Positions 18,342-26,954 of a stretch of DNA of 64,000 bases are shown here, in pieces. The notes under the pieces are model-generated. The model had not been told where the DNA came from, made no database searches, and was given only the letters and a program-made list of their open reading frames with translations. This DNA comes from Mucilaginibacter saanensis. Its GTDB lineage: Bacteria; Bacteroidota; Bacteroidia; Sphingobacteriales; Sphingobacteriaceae. Each line of letters opens with the position of its first letter. The first letter of the stretch is position 1. A program made the translations under genes and the position numbers. The stretch lies in contig NZ_JACHBZ010000004.1 in the NCBI RefSeq assembly GCF_014200575.1, positions 276,359-340,358 of the forward strand, written 5' to 3'.

Positions 18342-19334
18342 TCAATTGTTACAGCCCGGCCCGTCTATAACGATGCTGCCGTCTGGCTTGATCTGATAAA
18401 TGGTATTGTTGAAAGCGCACATTACTTTTAGTATTTTATCCAATTCTTCGCCATTTAAAGAAGTACCTGTAAAACGGCAGTCTTTCAATTTTGCATTTCT
18501 GAAACTGATCTTCACATTGAAATGTTGTTGCAATTGTGCAATAGCATCTCCAAAGCTGACATCTTCAAAATGCAGATCACTTTGCTGCCAGGCAACTACC
18601 GCATTGGCATTAACAATTGCTTGTACGACTTCCGCTTTTAAAGTATTAAAGCTGATCTGCTGGTTAGGGATAATTACGCCTAATAATTTATTGCCATTGG
18701 CAACGCTTACTTTGCCACGGGTGACTGTGACCTGAATGGTATGATTATTTTTATCCTCTTTGATATTAAATGCTGTACCCAGCACGGTGGTCAACACGGT
18801 TCCTGTATGAATAATAAAAGGTTTGCTCGCATCATGGTGGACATCAAAATAAGCTTCACCGGAAAGATAAACTTCCCTTGTTTTACCATTGAATGTCTTA
18901 GGATATTTTAACTCCGAGCCGGCATTTAACCACACCCGGCTGCCATCAGTAAGCGTTATCCCCCTTTTCTGATTAATGGGTACCTGGAGGGTTGTAAGCT
19001 CAACAGGATGCAAACGGCTTTGCAATGACGGCCATTCCAGGTACAAAGTAAAAGAGATCAGCAACACTGCTGCAACAGCCGCAATACTTCGCCATAACCC
19101 ACGCTTTCTTTGCGGCAGCAGCACTACTTTAGCCTCCGTTTCGTGAATTGTGTTTTTAATTTCGCTAAATACACTGGAAAGCCATTGATCTTTTGCCGAA
19201 CGATCTAAATCATGCCATCGAGGGTTAGCATTACCATTATCTTCCAGCCAGCGTTTCACCAGCTCATTTTCTTCGTTTGTGGTTTCGCCCTTGAGGTAAC
19301 GATCCAGTAAGGCGGCTATTTGATGACGGCTCAT
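18342..19334 (-). CDS. FecR-family anti-sigma factor
   Basis: A protein of 330 residues. The cytoplasmic N-terminus (LLDRYLKGETTNEENELVKRWLE) is the sigma-binding part, followed by one membrane segment near residues 83-102 (SIAAVAAVLLISFTLYLEW). The periplasmic FecR domain has TDGSRVWLNAGSELKYP and VYLSGEAYFDVHHDASKPFIIHT, and a C-terminal DUF4974 domain ends the protein (FEDVSFGDAIAQLQQHFNVKI). It should hold the ECF sigma factor encoded upstream inactive until the STN domain of the receptor reports ligand binding. The gene order sigma, fecR, receptor is standard for the system. Confidence 0.95.
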   Translation of the reverse strand: MSRHQIAALLDRYLKGETTNEENELVKRWLEDNGNANPRWHDLDRSAKDQWLSSVFSEIKNTIHETEAKVVLLPQRKRGLWRSIAAVAAVLLISFTLYLEWPSLQSRLHPVELTTLQVPINQKRGITLTDGSRVWLNAGSELKYPKTFNGKTREVYLSGEAYFDVHHDASKPFIIHTGTVLTTVLGTAFNIKEDKNNHTIQVTVTRGKVSVANGNKLLGVIIPNQQISFNTLKAEVVQAIVNANAVVAWQQSDLHFEDVSFGDAIAQLQQHFNVKISFRNAKLKDCRFTGTSLNGEELDKILKVMCAFNNTIYQIKPDGSIVIDGPGCNN

Positions 19335-19476
19335 TTGTTATCCATTTAACAGTAGCCGTATGAGATGCCTTTTGGTACTATAGAGAAATGAAATATTTTT
19401 TCATAGGTGTGAATTTAACTTAACGATAAGGAAGACACCTTGAAAGAAGGGGCATGTAATGCAAGGGATGTCAGGT

Positions 19477-20058
19477 TTAGGATAGCCATAACAATAATGC
19501 AGTGGTAGAAACCATTGCCAGTGAAGCTCGTAAATGTTTTAACGCGGTAGAAAGCTGGTTTTTTACAGTTTGTTCAGAAAGCTGCAATTTGTCAGCGATT
19601 TCTGTTATACTTAAATTTTCTTCCCGGCTTAATAAATAAATTTCTTTCACCCGGGGGGATAATTCATCCAGCGATGTTTCAATGCTTTGGGCTATTTCTT
19701 TTGCAGCTATTTTTTGCTCAATAGTCGCTTCGTAGCGAACAGCCAGCGAGTCTACTATAGCCGCATACTCCCGGCGTGTAATATTCTTTCTAATTTTATC
19801 CACTATCCGGTCACGGGTTAGCTTAAAGAGGTAAGCTTTTAAATCTCGGTCAACCTTCAATTGTGTTCTTTCCTGCCAGAGCTTAACAAAAACATCATGG
19901 ATAATATCCCTGCCATCCTCCAAGTCAAAAAATTTGGAACTTGCAAAACCTGCCAACGAATCTGCATACCGACTGTAAATTTCGGAAAAGGCGCTCTCAT
20001 CATCTTTTTTTAAAAGATCGATCAGTTGCAGATCGGTGAAGACTAAATATGTTGCCAT
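19477..20058 (-). CDS. ECF RNA polymerase sigma factor (FecI-like)
   Basis: A protein of 193 residues with sigma-70 region 2 (FSEIYSRYADSLAGFASSKF, then DIIHDVFVKLWQER) and region 4 (LSPRVKEIYLLSREENLSITEIADKLQLSEQTVKNQLSTAL). It ends in a hydrophobic tail, ALLLWLS, often seen in Sphingobacteria sigma factors next to FecR. It starts the sigma/fecR/receptor set and should direct transcription of the receptor gene. A -7-like TACCTTAG lies on the minus strand just upstream of its start, which may be its own promoter. Confidence 0.95.
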   Translation of the reverse strand: MATYLVFTDLQLIDLLKKDDESAFSEIYSRYADSLAGFASSKFFDLEDGRDIIHDVFVKLWQERTQLKVDRDLKAYLFKLTRDRIVDKIRKNITRREYAAIVDSLAVRYEATIEQKIAAKEIAQSIETSLDELSPRVKEIYLLSREENLSITEIADKLQLSEQTVKNQLSTALKHLRASLAMVSTTALLLWLS

Positions 20059-20311
20059 TACTTGTTAAAACTAAGGTACTATTATAAAAGACATACGCTA
20101 AGCATAATTAGTTACATCCTTTATACAAATAGAGATAAATTTGCATTCCATCCCATTTCAACGCTTAGGCACCAAAAGCGCAAGGTGAGTAAAATGTCAA
20201 GGGCGAGACACCGCTAAAAAATAAATTAACGTACTTTGCTTGTATGGCCTTGACGTTTTATTGAAACACTGAATAATCTGGAAATTTTGATAGATAAATA
20301 AAAATAAAAAA

Positions 20312-20342
20312 AAACCGCTAACTTATTGATAATTAGCGGTTT
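20312..20342 (-). terminator. Intrinsic terminator of the tmRNA gene
   Basis: Arms AAACCGCTAA (20312-20321) and TTAGCGGTTT (20333-20342). Read on the minus strand, the stem is followed by a run of nine T residues. It begins 5 bases after the mature 3' end of the tmRNA. The 250 bases between it and the sigma-factor gene hold nothing else that I recognise. Confidence 0.85.
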
Positions 20343-20347
20343 AAAAG

Positions 20348-20711
20348 TGGAGCCGGAGGGATTCGAACCCTCGTCCAAACATGGTACAATTTAGGCTTTC
20401 TACGTGCTTAGTTCTGTTAAATTGTAGGGAAGGGGAAGGTCAGTAACTCACCTGTACCATCTTCCTTAGGTGCTTTATCTCGTCCGCTATGCACACCTTA
20501 AGCAGACCAGTTTCATCTTTCGATGCCCCGATTGCCGATCCGATGAAACGGAAAACCGGCGGGACAAAAGCTAATTAATTCTAAATTAAGCAGCTAAGGC
20601 GTAGTTATTTTCGCCATTTGTAAGTTTGAGCGTTCAGATTAAAGCGCTAATTCACCCAACGCGCTGCATGCTTACCTAATTATCTCCATCCTGTCAATTC
20701 CGGTCGACCCC
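20348..20711 (-). ncRNA. ssrA: Transfer-messenger RNA (tmRNA, SsrA)
   Basis: The 5' end GGGGTCG pairs with CGGCTCC at the 3' end to form a 7-bp acceptor stem with a discriminator A. The T-arm GAGGGTTCGAATCCCTC is intact. The internal message reads GGC GAA AAT AAC TAC GCC TTA GCT GCT TAA near 20590-20620, giving the tag GENNYALAA. The length of 364 nt is normal. It rescues stalled ribosomes by trans-translation and marks the peptide for proteolysis. CCA does not appear to be encoded. A terminator follows directly, and a promoter-like TATATTTG lies about 50 bases upstream of the mature 5' end. Confidence 0.96.
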
Positions 20712-20760
20712 ATTTTTTTAGAGTTTGCAATAGCCGGAGGGCAGTTTGCAGTTAAGGGTA

Positions 20761-20768
20761 CAAATATA
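20761..20768 (-). promoter_or_regulatory. -7 element of the tmRNA gene, with GTTTGCA repeats around it
   Basis: TATATTTG on the minus strand fits TAnnTTTG exactly and implies a short 5' precursor. Four GTTTGCA motifs flank it (20723, 20744, 20776 and 20796), with start-to-start spacings of 21, 32 and 20 bases; two of them extend to GTTTGCANTAGCC. Confidence 0.5.
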
Positions 20769-20804
20769 CTCATTAGTTTGCAGTAGCCCTATTCTGTTTG
20801 CAAT

Positions 20805-20847
20805 TTTAATTCAGTTGGCAGTCTTATTTGTCGCCAACTGAATTAAA
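20805..20847 (-). terminator. Hairpin terminator after the aminotransferase gene
   Basis: A perfect 15-bp stem, TTTAATTCAGTTGGC (20805-20819) with its complement at 20833-20847, and a 13-base loop. It begins 2 bases after the aminotransferase stop codon. The T-tract on the minus strand is weak. Confidence 0.7.
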
Positions 20848-20849
20848 GA

Positions 20850-22076
20850 TTACTTGCTTGCTGCCAGTTGTTCATTATCAATTGTTCGGCCCGGATACAC
20901 TTTAAGGGCTTCCTCAAGGCAGGTCATGGCATTTTGAAGGTCCTCATTTTTTAATACATAGGCCATGCGTACTTCATTATACCCTGCACCGGTAGTACTG
21001 TAAAAGCCGGTTGCCGGCGCCATCATAACCGTTTGGTTATTATAGCTAAACTCTTCCAGTATCCATTGACAAAATTTGTCAGCGTTATCAATAGGTAATT
21101 TTGCCACTACATAAAAAGCGCCGCCAGGGTTTGGACAATAAACGCCATCCATTTTGTTCAATGCATTAACCAAATTATTTCTGCGACTGGTATACTCCTT
21201 ATTTACGGCTTCAAAATATGAATCTGGTGTATCAACAGCTGCCGAGCCAGCAATCTGCTCCACCATACCTGCGCTAAGCCTGGCTTGGGCAAATTTTAAA
21301 CTGGTAGTCCAAACGGCTTTGTTTTTTGTGATAATGCAACCCAGGCGAGCTCCGCAAGCGCTGTAACGCTTACTCACGGTATCCAGCACAATAACATTTT
21401 CATCAATGCCATCAAGGTACATCGGTGATATAAACGTACGTCCATCATAACAAAACTCCCGGTACGCCTCGTCCGAAAATATATACAGATCATATTTTAA
21501 GGCTAATTCCTTTAATGCATCCATTTCTTCCTGCGAGTACAGGTATCCGGTAGGATTATTGGGGTTGCAAATAATAATGGCCTTGGTTTTATTGGTAATC
21601 ACCTTCTCAAATTCGCTGATTGGCGGCAACGCAAAACCATTATCAATGTATGATAATATGGGTTTAACCACAATATCCGTTTGGCTTGCAAAACCATTGT
21701 AATTGGCATAAAAAGGCTCAGGTATAATTACTTCATCACCGGCATCAAGGCAGGCCATCATGGCTATCGAAATAGCTTCTGAGCCACCTGTGGTTACAAT
21801 AATATCTTCGGTAGTAATATTGTAACCCAGTTTATTGTAATATTCTACGAGCTTTTTACGATAGCTCAATGTGCCTTCTGATGGAGTATAGGCCCAAACC
21901 TTAAAATCAATATTTTTAATGGCATTAATCATGCCTTCAGGCGTTTCAATATCGGGTTGCCCAATATTTAAATGGTAAACTTTTTTGCCATCCACCTTAG
22001 CTTTATCAGCATAAGGTGTTAGTTTACGTATAGGGGATGCGGGCATTCGCTGCCCTTTTTGAGATATTTTTGGCAT
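20850..22076 (-). CDS. Class I/II pyridoxal-phosphate aminotransferase (aspartate aminotransferase-like)
   Basis: A protein of 408 residues of the fold-type I aminotransferases. Visible motifs are VYHLNIGQPDIETP near residue 35, NPNNPTGYLYS near residue 170, SDEAYREFCYDG near residue 205 and the PLP-lysine region DTVSKRYSACGARLG near residue 240. The best family match is aspartate/aromatic aminotransferase. It may supply transamination for Phe and Tyr, but the aro genes are more than 10 kb away and no closer link is visible. The ATG at 22076 is chosen because a good promoter overlaps the alternative start at 22112; the mRNA would then begin at or next to the ATG. Confidence 0.92.
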   Translation of the reverse strand: MPKISQKGQRMPASPIRKLTPYADKAKVDGKKVYHLNIGQPDIETPEGMINAIKNIDFKVWAYTPSEGTLSYRKKLVEYYNKLGYNITTEDIIVTTGGSEAISIAMMACLDAGDEVIIPEPFYANYNGFASQTDIVVKPILSYIDNGFALPPISEFEKVITNKTKAIIICNPNNPTGYLYSQEEMDALKELALKYDLYIFSDEAYREFCYDGRTFISPMYLDGIDENVIVLDTVSKRYSACGARLGCIITKNKAVWTTSLKFAQARLSAGMVEQIAGSAAVDTPDSYFEAVNKEYTSRRNNLVNALNKMDGVYCPNPGGAFYVVAKLPIDNADKFCQWILEEFSYNNQTVMMAPATGFYSTTGAGYNEVRMAYVLKNEDLQNAMTCLEEALKVYPGRTIDNEQLAASK

Positions 22077-22079
22077 GTG

Positions 22080-22113
22080 CAAAATTAGTAAAAAGAAAGT
22101 ATTGTATTTCAAA
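22080..22113 (-). promoter_or_regulatory. Promoter of the aminotransferase gene (likely leaderless)
   Basis: On the minus strand TTTG (22110-22113) and TAATTTTG (22080-22087) match the Bacteroidota -33/-7 consensus with a 22-base spacer. Only 3 bases separate the -7 G from the ATG at 22076, so transcription should start on or beside the start codon. Confidence 0.65.
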
Positions 22114-22129
22114 TACCATATAAACGAAA

Positions 22130-22151
22130 AAAGACCCTTAATAGGGTCTTT
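22130..22151 (-). terminator. Intrinsic terminator after the DUF1573 gene
   Basis: AAAGACCCT, loop TAAT, AGGGTCTTT; on the minus strand it ends in six T residues. It lies 58 bases beyond the DUF1573 stop codon. Confidence 0.8.
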
Positions 22152-22208
22152 AATAATATTTTAATCCCCTTGTTTTAGCAAGGGATGTTATAAATCAACT
22201 TGCTGTTT

Positions 22209-22607
22209 TTATTTGCTTGATGCGGGTTTAGCTACAACCTCGCCAATAATGTTTAAGTATTTCTCTGGCGTTACCGCATTTGACTTAACTACTATTGTTT
22301 TATTAAACGGCTGCGCCGCCGCGGCGTTATAAGTAATTTTAATAGTTCCTTTATCTCCGCTTTTTACAGGGGTTTTAGTGTAGTCTGCAATAGTGCAGCC
22401 ACAGGTTGGCCTTACTTCGGTTAAAATAAGTGGTTCTTTACCAACGTTGGTAAATTCAAAAATGGTAGTAACAGGTGTACCCTGGGGTATTTTACCAAAG
22501 TCGTGTTTTTCTTCATTAAATTTAAACTCGGCTTTTTGGTTATCCTGAGCAGATGCAGTAAAGGCAAAACCTATAATTACCGCGCAAATCATTAATATCT
22601 TTTTCAT
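22209..22607 (-). CDS. DUF1573 secreted protein
   Basis: A protein of 132 residues with a signal peptide (MKKILMICAVIIGFAFTASAQ) and one DUF1573 domain, an Ig-like beta-sandwich. The family signature is EEKHDFGKIPQGTPVTTIFEFTNVGKEPLILTEVRPTCGCTIADY, with the CGC pair near residue 75. Such proteins are very common in Bacteroidota, in the periplasm or at the surface; function is not known. A perfect -7 element TATATTTG lies at 22627-22634 on the minus strand, giving a short 5' leader. It stands alone, divergent from the dehydrogenase gene. Confidence 0.92.
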   Translation of the reverse strand: MKKILMICAVIIGFAFTASAQDNQKAEFKFNEEKHDFGKIPQGTPVTTIFEFTNVGKEPLILTEVRPTCGCTIADYTKTPVKSGDKGTIKITYNAAAAQPFNKTIVVKSNAVTPEKYLNIIGEVVAKPASSK

Positions 22608-22742
22608 ACGTTGTATTTGATTAATACAAATATATAAGGTTTAATGTAATTTAAAAACTATTCACAAAAGTCTATGTTTTATTGTTAGTATGCCAATTAC
22701 AGAATAGAATTTTATAATTTTACCGTCTAAACGAAATTTTAT

Positions 22743-25175
22743 ATGCCCGAAACTACAATACGTGCAACCAGTAGATTTAATACCGCTGAGCTCAGTTTTG
22801 ATGATTTCAAGAAAATTGTAATTAACGATTACCGTATAGGGTTTGAAAGCAGGCAGGCCAGTTTAATAGGCAGAAAAGAAGTTTTAACAGGTAAAGCTAA
22901 GTTTGGAATATTTGGCGATGGCAAGGAAGTAGCACAATTAGCTATGGCTAAGGCATTTCGTGCCGGCGATTGGCGCGCCGGATATTATCGCGACCAAACA
23001 TTTATGTTTGCTACAGGCATGAGCAACCTGAAAGAGTTTTTTGCCCAGCTTTATGCTAATCCTGACGTAGAGAAGGATCCGGCATCGGCAGGTCGCCAGA
23101 TGAATTGCCATTATGCTACAAGGTTTATTAATGCCGATGGCAGTTGGGTAAACCAGGCCGAAACCATGAACTGCTCGTCAGATATATCAACTACAGGCGG
23201 TCACATGCCGCGTTTATTGGGTTTAGCCTATGCCTCAAAGCTATATCGTCAGAATAATGAACTGGAATATCTTAACCAGTTTTCAGTTAAAGGTAATGAA
23301 GTTGCCTTTGGTACTATAGGTAACGGTTCAACCTCTGAGGGGTTGTTTTTTGAAACCTTTAATGCCGCAGGGGTACTCCAGGTACCTATGGCCATTTCTG
23401 TTTGGGATGATGCCTACGCTATTTCAGTGCCTGCAAAACTGCAAACCACTAAAGAAGATATTTCTGAAATATTAAAGGGTTTTCAGCGCGAAAAAGGCAG
23501 TAATGGTTATGAAATATTTAAAGTAAGGGGCTGGGATTATATTGCACTTTGCGAAACTTATGAGCGTGCTATTGCTTTGTGCCGTGAGGAACATGTACCG
23601 GTACTGATACACGTGGTTGAAATGACGCAACCACAGGGACACTCCACCTCAGGTTCACATGAACGCTACAAAACAAAGGAGCGCCTTTCCTGGGAGGATG
23701 AGCATGATTGTTTGCTTAAAATGCGCGAGTGGATGATAGCCTCGGCTATTGCAACAGAAACTGAATTAAGTGAACTGGAAGCAGAAGCAAAAAAATATGT
23801 TCGTGAATGTCAGCGTGAAGCTGCCAGCGAATTGGTTAATGTAGTAAAAACAGAGCTGGACGAAGCCGCCGGATTAATAGATGACCTGGCACACCATGTA
23901 GCCGCGAAAGATGAATTGTTTGAGATTTCATCAGCACTGCGTGCAAGTTATGACGCGGGCCGTAAGGATATAGTAGGAGCCATTCGCAAAACTTTGCGGG
24001 TTACCGTGCGTGAAAACGTGGCAGAGCGGCAAATCCTGCTAAATTGGCTTAATGTTGAAACCAAGAAAAATAACGAGCGGTTTAACTCTAAACTATTTGC
24101 CGGTACGCCTCAATCGCCATTGAAAGTACCGGTTGTGCCCGTTGTTTATAACGACGATGCGCGCCTGCTGGATGGTAGAGAGGTACTAAATGCCTGTTTT
24201 GACGCCAATTTTGAACGTGATAAAAGCATTGTGGCTTTTGGTGAAGATGTAGGTGCTATTGGCGATGTAAACCAGGGCTTTGCCGGCTTACAAAATAAAT
24301 ATGGCGATTTACGCATTACCGACACCGGCATACGCGAAACAACTATTATAGGGCAGGGTATGGGTTTGGCCATGCGTGGTTTAAAGCCAATTGCAGAGAT
24401 ACAATACCTTGACTACCTGATATATGCCATGACCGTTTTATGTGATGATATAGCCAGCCTAAGCTACCGTACTTATGGCGGCCAAAACGCGCCGCTTATT
24501 ATCCGTACGCGCGGGCACCGACTGGAGGGTATCTGGCACTCAGGTTCGCCAATGGGGATGATTTTAAATGCCATGCGGGGTTTCCATATTTGTGTGCCCC
24601 GCAACATGACCCAGGCTGCAGGTATGTATAACACTTTACTAAGAGGCGACGAGCCTGCTTTGGTTATCGAGAGCCTGAACGGCTATCGCTTAAAGGAAAA
24701 ATTACCTGCCAATGTTGGCGACTTCACTGTTCCGCTTGGTAAAGCCGAAATTTTAAGAGAGGGTGCAGATGTAACCGTTGTATCCTATGGTTCAACGTTA
24801 CGCATTGTATTGGAGGCTGCAGACGAGCTTGAAAAAATGGATATTCATATTGAAGTGATTGATCCGCAAACCCTATATCCGTTTGATACTGAAAATGTTT
24901 GCGGAACTTCCTTAAAGAAAACCAGTAAGTTGCTGGTTATTGATGAGGATGTGCCGGGAGCCGCATCGGCATATATTACTCAAAAAATAATAGAAACTGA
25001 AAATGGCTATTATTCACTTGATGCGCAACCCAGAACATTAACCGCTAAAGAGCACCGCCCGCCTTACGGGTCAGATGGTGATTACTTTAGCAAACCATCA
25101 ATTGATGACGTTATTGACGCTGTATACGCCATCATGAACGAAGCCAATCCTGTTAAATATCCTGCAATTTATTAA
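22743..25175 (+). CDS. 2-oxoacid dehydrogenase E1 component, fused alpha and beta subunits
   Basis: A protein of 810 residues joining the E1 alpha and beta subunits in one chain, thiamine-diphosphate dependent. The alpha half has TIGNGSTSEGLFFETFNAAG and VWDDAYAIS near residues 195-230. The beta half begins about residue 470 with LNACFDANFERDKSIVAFGEDVGAIGDVNQG and includes TDTGIRETTIIGQGMGLA and RTRGHRLEGIWHSG. This form is widespread in Bacteroidota and is usually called branched-chain 2-oxoacid (or pyruvate-like) dehydrogenase E1; the substrate is not certain from sequence. E2 and E3 genes are not adjacent. It is transcribed alone, with a hairpin at its end. Confidence 0.93.
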   Translation: MPETTIRATSRFNTAELSFDDFKKIVINDYRIGFESRQASLIGRKEVLTGKAKFGIFGDGKEVAQLAMAKAFRAGDWRAGYYRDQTFMFATGMSNLKEFFAQLYANPDVEKDPASAGRQMNCHYATRFINADGSWVNQAETMNCSSDISTTGGHMPRLLGLAYASKLYRQNNELEYLNQFSVKGNEVAFGTIGNGSTSEGLFFETFNAAGVLQVPMAISVWDDAYAISVPAKLQTTKEDISEILKGFQREKGSNGYEIFKVRGWDYIALCETYERAIALCREEHVPVLIHVVEMTQPQGHSTSGSHERYKTKERLSWEDEHDCLLKMREWMIASAIATETELSELEAEAKKYVRECQREAASELVNVVKTELDEAAGLIDDLAHHVAAKDELFEISSALRASYDAGRKDIVGAIRKTLRVTVRENVAERQILLNWLNVETKKNNERFNSKLFAGTPQSPLKVPVVPVVYNDDARLLDGREVLNACFDANFERDKSIVAFGEDVGAIGDVNQGFAGLQNKYGDLRITDTGIRETTIIGQGMGLAMRGLKPIAEIQYLDYLIYAMTVLCDDIASLSYRTYGGQNAPLIIRTRGHRLEGIWHSGSPMGMILNAMRGFHICVPRNMTQAAGMYNTLLRGDEPALVIESLNGYRLKEKLPANVGDFTVPLGKAEILREGADVTVVSYGSTLRIVLEAADELEKMDIHIEVIDPQTLYPFDTENVCGTSLKKTSKLLVIDEDVPGAASAYITQKIIETENGYYSLDAQPRTLTAKEHRPPYGSDGDYFSKPSIDDVIDAVYAIMNEANPVKYPAIY

Positions 25176-25190
25176 TCGCAGGATATTTAA
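25153..25190 (+). terminator. Hairpin overlapping the end of the E1 gene
   Basis: A perfect 13-bp stem, TTAAATATCCTGC (25153-25165) with GCAGGATATTTAA (25178-25190); the left arm lies in the last codons of the gene. No strong T-run follows, so it may act as a terminator or as a 3' stabilising structure. Confidence 0.6.
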
Positions 25191-25301
25191 TAACAGACTT
25201 ATGCATACAGGTTAAGTCTGTACGCAGTCACATCTTGTTTTTTAACGTGCGCTTTTTAGCTTATTTCTTAGTTTTGCATGTTTTGTCATACAATTAACAT
25301 T

Positions 25302-25882
25302 ATGGATTCTACTACTTTCTCTACTATATCGAATATTATCAAAAAACGTCGTACCATTAAACCTGCTGTGATGAATGGCGGTAAGGTGCCAAACGAACAG
25401 ATTAAAGCCCTGCTTGAACTTGCAGACTGGGCACCCACACATGGTTATACAGAGCCGTGGCGCTTTGTGGTTTATGAAAACCCAGCTCAGTTTTGTAAAC
25501 AACATGCCGAAATATATAAGCAGAGTGTTGACGCTGACAACTTTAATGAAACCGTTTATTATAATCTGCAGCATCAGGGCGATAAGGTATCGCACGTTGT
25601 TGTTGCCATCATGAAACGCGGCGATTTGCCTAAAATACCTCTTTTGAAGAGGTTGCTGCAGTTTCAAGTGCTATTCAAAATATATTGCTTGGTGCTACAG
25701 CCTTAAATATGGCATCATTTTGGAGTACGGGTGGCGCTATCCTGAAACCTGCTATGAAGGAGTTTTTACAGTTGCGCGAAGAAGACAATGTAATGGGGGT
25801 ACTATACCTGGGTTATGCTAATCAATGTCCTGAGGGTCAGAGGAATATTCCGCTTCAGGAAAAAGTTCAGTGGGTTAAATAA
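25302..25882 (+). pseudogene. Nitroreductase-family gene with a single frameshift
   Basis: The first part (ATG at 25302) encodes TISNIIKKRRTIKPAVMNGGK, LADWAPTHGYTEPWRFVVYE and HVVVAIMKRGDLPKIP, typical of the FMN-binding nitroreductase fold. Near 25640-25650 the frame is lost: the sequence would continue as EEVAAVSSAIQNILLGATAL in another frame, which corresponds to one missing base around CCTCTTTTGAAG. The remaining part, FWSTGGAILKPAMKEFLQL to the normal C-terminus at 25882, is in that second frame. All conserved regions survive, so this is either a recent mutation or a sequencing error. A -7 element TAGTTTTG lies at 25269-25276. Confidence 0.85.
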
Positions 25883-25984
25883 AAAGCCTTAACCTTTCTC
25901 TGTTTCCTCTCGTATGATGTTGCTTAATAATTTCTTTAGTCAAAATATATTTTCATTTTAGTAAAAAAATATATTAAAAAGATC

Positions 25985-26042
25985 TTTGATTAAGTAAAAA
26001 ATTATACATTTGTAATTGGCCGGTTTCCTAATCCGGCCAATT
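25985..26042 (+). promoter_or_regulatory. Promoter and 5' hairpin of the L,D-transpeptidase-like gene
   Basis: TTTG (25985-25988) and TACATTTG (26005-26012) form a promoter with a 16-base spacer. The transcript would begin about 26016, inside a perfect 10-bp hairpin, AATTGGCCGG (26014-26023) with CCGGCCAATT (26033-26042). The hairpin therefore sits at the very 5' end of an 85-base untranslated leader, where it could protect the mRNA. Confidence 0.55.
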
Positions 26043-26101
26043 CCTAATTAAACCTGTTGCTAATTTAACTTATTGATTAATTAAACTCGACACAAAGAAG
26101 T

Positions 26102-26887
26102 ATGAGGAAACATTTTTGGTGCGTCACATTAGCGGTATTTTTTTTATCTGCAACGGTTATCAGTTGGAGATCCGCAGGTGCGAACAAATCAGATGGAAAG
26201 GTAAATTCAACGCTAAATGCAAAAGAATTATTTAACCAGTATGTAAATAATCTGTACCTGGCAACGGGGTTACAACAATCAGGGCTGGCGTTTGATGTAT
26301 TTGAAAAAGCGGTTACTGGGTACACCAATTTAAAACTCTCCCATAAATTATCAGCTAACAGCGCAGTGCTTACCGTGGTTGATTTTACCAAATCAAGCCG
26401 CGAAAAACGCATGTGGATTATTGATTTGATTAGTAAACAATTACTGTTAAATACTTGGGTTGCGCATGGGCAAGGGAGTGGTGATGAAATGGCCAACAGG
26501 TTTTCGGACAAAATAGATTCACATAAAAGCAGCTTGGGGTTTTATCTTGCTGATGATGTTTACATGGGCAAGCATGGTCGTTCTTTACGCCTTGACGGCA
26601 TGGACGAGGGATTTAACACTAATGCTCGTGAGCGTGGTATAGTGATACATGCGGCAGATTATGTAGGGCAGGAAACCATTAATCAAAAAGGCTGGTTAGG
26701 GCGCAGCTTTGGATGTCCTGCTGTATCACCAGATGTTGCAGACCAGGTGATTAATACCATTATGGGTAAAACCGTATTTTTTATCAACGGCAGCGACGAA
26801 CGTTATACTTCAAAATATCTGGATGAAACGGCACCACTGAATATCATTGCTGCTGATACAACTGCTTTTGATTTGGCCCGTCTTTAA
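26102..26887 (+). CDS. L,D-transpeptidase catalytic-domain protein (YkuD_2 type), exported
   Basis: A protein of 261 residues with an N-terminal signal/anchor segment (HFWCVTLAVFFLSATVISW). The body matches the murein L,D-transpeptidase catalytic-domain family: MWIIDLISKQLLLNTWVAHGQGSG, SSLGFYLADDVYMGKHGRSL, then VIHAADYVG and the active-site segment GRSFGCPAVS with the catalytic Cys near residue 205. It should act on peptidoglycan stem peptides in the periplasm. The neighbouring convergent gene at 26955 encodes a second, unrelated-subtype L,D-transpeptidase, and a shared terminator separates them. Confidence 0.88.
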   Translation: MRKHFWCVTLAVFFLSATVISWRSAGANKSDGKVNSTLNAKELFNQYVNNLYLATGLQQSGLAFDVFEKAVTGYTNLKLSHKLSANSAVLTVVDFTKSSREKRMWIIDLISKQLLLNTWVAHGQGSGDEMANRFSDKIDSHKSSLGFYLADDVYMGKHGRSLRLDGMDEGFNTNARERGIVIHAADYVGQETINQKGWLGRSFGCPAVSPDVADQVINTIMGKTVFFINGSDERYTSKYLDETAPLNIIAADTTAFDLARL

Positions 26888-26926
26888 GAACACTTTTAAT
26901 TATAAACCAAATTACAATTTAGTTTG

Positions 26927-26949
26927 ATGCCCGGCCCGTAGCCGGGCAT
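26927..26949. terminator. Terminator between the convergent L,D-transpeptidase genes
   Basis: ATGCCCGGC (26927-26935), loop CCGTA, GCCGGGCAT (26941-26949), followed by TTTGTTTTAT on the plus strand. It ends the gene at 26102 and may also stop the convergent gene. Confidence 0.85.
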
Positions 26950-26954
26950 TTGTT

